A DNA stretch of 5,284 nucleotides from Candidatus Woesearchaeota archaeon CG10_big_fil_rev_8_21_14_0_10_32_24 (GTDB lineage: Archaea; Nanobdellota; Nanobdellia; Woesearchaeales; GW2011-AR9): contig PCYG01000019.1 in NCBI GenBank assembly GCA_002763025.1, forward strand, positions 7,980 through 13,263, given 5' to 3'. The notes under the pieces were generated by a model. That model worked only from the letters and a program-made list of their open reading frames with translations. It had not been told where the DNA came from and searched no databases. Shown here piece after piece: positions 5,192 to 5,284 of this stretch (within the stretch, counting starts at the first letter, position 1; each line of letters begins with the position of its first letter). The position numbers and the translations under genes were made by a program.

Positions 5192-5251
5192 ATCAAAAAC
5201 CCAACCACAGCAAGCTGTGGGGTATGTTTAGATTAATATTGGGTTTTTGGT
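5192..5251 (+). other. Long nested stem-loop, candidate structured RNA or mobile-element end
   Basis: CAAAAACCCAA (5194-5204) pairs perfectly with TTGGGTTTTTG (5239-5249). A U-G and an A-U pair (5193/5250 and 5192/5251) extend the stem to 13 bp if it is RNA of the + strand. Directly stacked inside is a hairpin, CCACAG-CAAG-CTGTGG (5205-5220), leaving 18 unpaired bases (5221-5238). The wobble pair mildly favours a + strand RNA. It could be a non-coding RNA, a terminator for one, or a subterminal end structure of a transposable element. No transposase is in view. Confidence 0.45.
5205..5220. repeat. CAAG-loop hairpin 1
   Basis: CCACAG and CTGTGG form a 6-bp stem around a CAAG loop, followed by GG on the + strand. 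A second hairpin with the same loop and a different but compensated stem lies at 5268-5283, suggesting two members of one hairpin family rather than a chance palindrome. Confidence 0.5.
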
Positions 5252-5267
5252 GTTTGCTCTTAATTAG

Positions 5268-5283
5268 TCGCTGCAAGCAGCGG
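5268..5283. repeat. CAAG-loop hairpin 2, at the window edge
   Basis: CGCTG (5269-5273) and CAGCG (5278-5282) pair around CAAG (5274-5277), with a T-G wobble extending it (5268/5283), followed by G at the end of the window. Compared with hairpin 1, two base pairs are changed on both sides. The element continues out of the window, so its full extent cannot be seen. Confidence 0.5.
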
Positions 5284-5284
5284 G

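Larger units (their letters stand above)
4929..5284. other. Gene-poor intergenic region of 356 bp, rich in repeats and hairpins
   Basis: No convincing coding sequence on either strand. It holds the winged-helix promoter, three AATTCCG repeats, a 9-bp inverted repeat, an orphan TATA-like box and three stem-loops, each listed separately. The only long open stretch is a + strand frame from 5113 to the window end whose first ATG is at 5224, inside the structured element; it has no promoter or ribosome site and looks non-coding. In a gene-dense genome where the other gaps are 2-46 bp, this spacing is notable. Confidence 0.6.

Noticed and set aside
5113..5284. Open + strand frame running off the window end, first ATG at 5224
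   Set aside because: About 57 codons without a stop is not rare over six frames. It crosses the repeats and the stem-loop, has no ribosome site, and its translation resembles no protein I know. It cannot be fully excluded because the window ends.
5192..5284. Firm call of an IS200/IS605 element end
   Set aside because: Hairpins near the end are compatible with such elements, but no transposase, cleavage site or second end is visible, so it is kept only as a possibility.

Overview
The window is AT-rich and gene-dense. It reads as part of a small-genome archaeon, most likely a DPANN-type lineage such as Woesearchaeota or Pacearchaeota. The lineage is inferred from style and was not tested by search. 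The archaeal assignment rests mainly on three promoters: each has a TATA box starting 30-31 nt before an ATG, which places the transcription start at or next to the start codon (leaderless mRNAs). An N-terminal PRGRP winged-helix protein and an archaeal-style M50 membrane protease fit the same picture.

Layout. On the + strand, 36-1220 encodes a multi-pass M50 site-2-type metalloprotease. It meets the minus-strand operon tail to tail across a 19-bp AT-only gap. The minus strand, read from right to left, carries a winged-helix DNA-binding protein (4928-4410) with its own promoter. After a 46-bp gap holding a second promoter comes a tight three-gene unit: a ferredoxin-reductase-like flavoprotein (4363-3671), an M17 leucyl aminopeptidase (3662-2160) and thioredoxin reductase (2157-1240). 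The unit combines two flavin/pyridine-nucleotide enzymes with a cytosolic peptidase. It plausibly serves redox upkeep and peptide turnover, but no thioredoxin or ferredoxin gene is visible here.

The last ~355 bp (4929-5284) have no convincing gene but are full of structure. There are three copies of an AATTCCG-headed 20-mer, a 9-bp inverted repeat, an orphan BRE/TATA-like box, a long nested stem-loop, and two hairpins with the same CAAG loop whose stems differ by compensatory changes. A fourth AATTCCG lies directly against the TATA box of the redox operon. By my scan all four AATTCCG occurrences in the window are intergenic. This suggests a shared operator, perhaps for the winged-helix protein encoded between them. 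The hairpins at the right edge may be a repeat family or the end of a mobile element cut off by the window.

I found no rRNA, tRNA, CRISPR array or transposase gene. The coding content is ordinary. The most novel material is the structured intergenic region and its possible link to the regulator.
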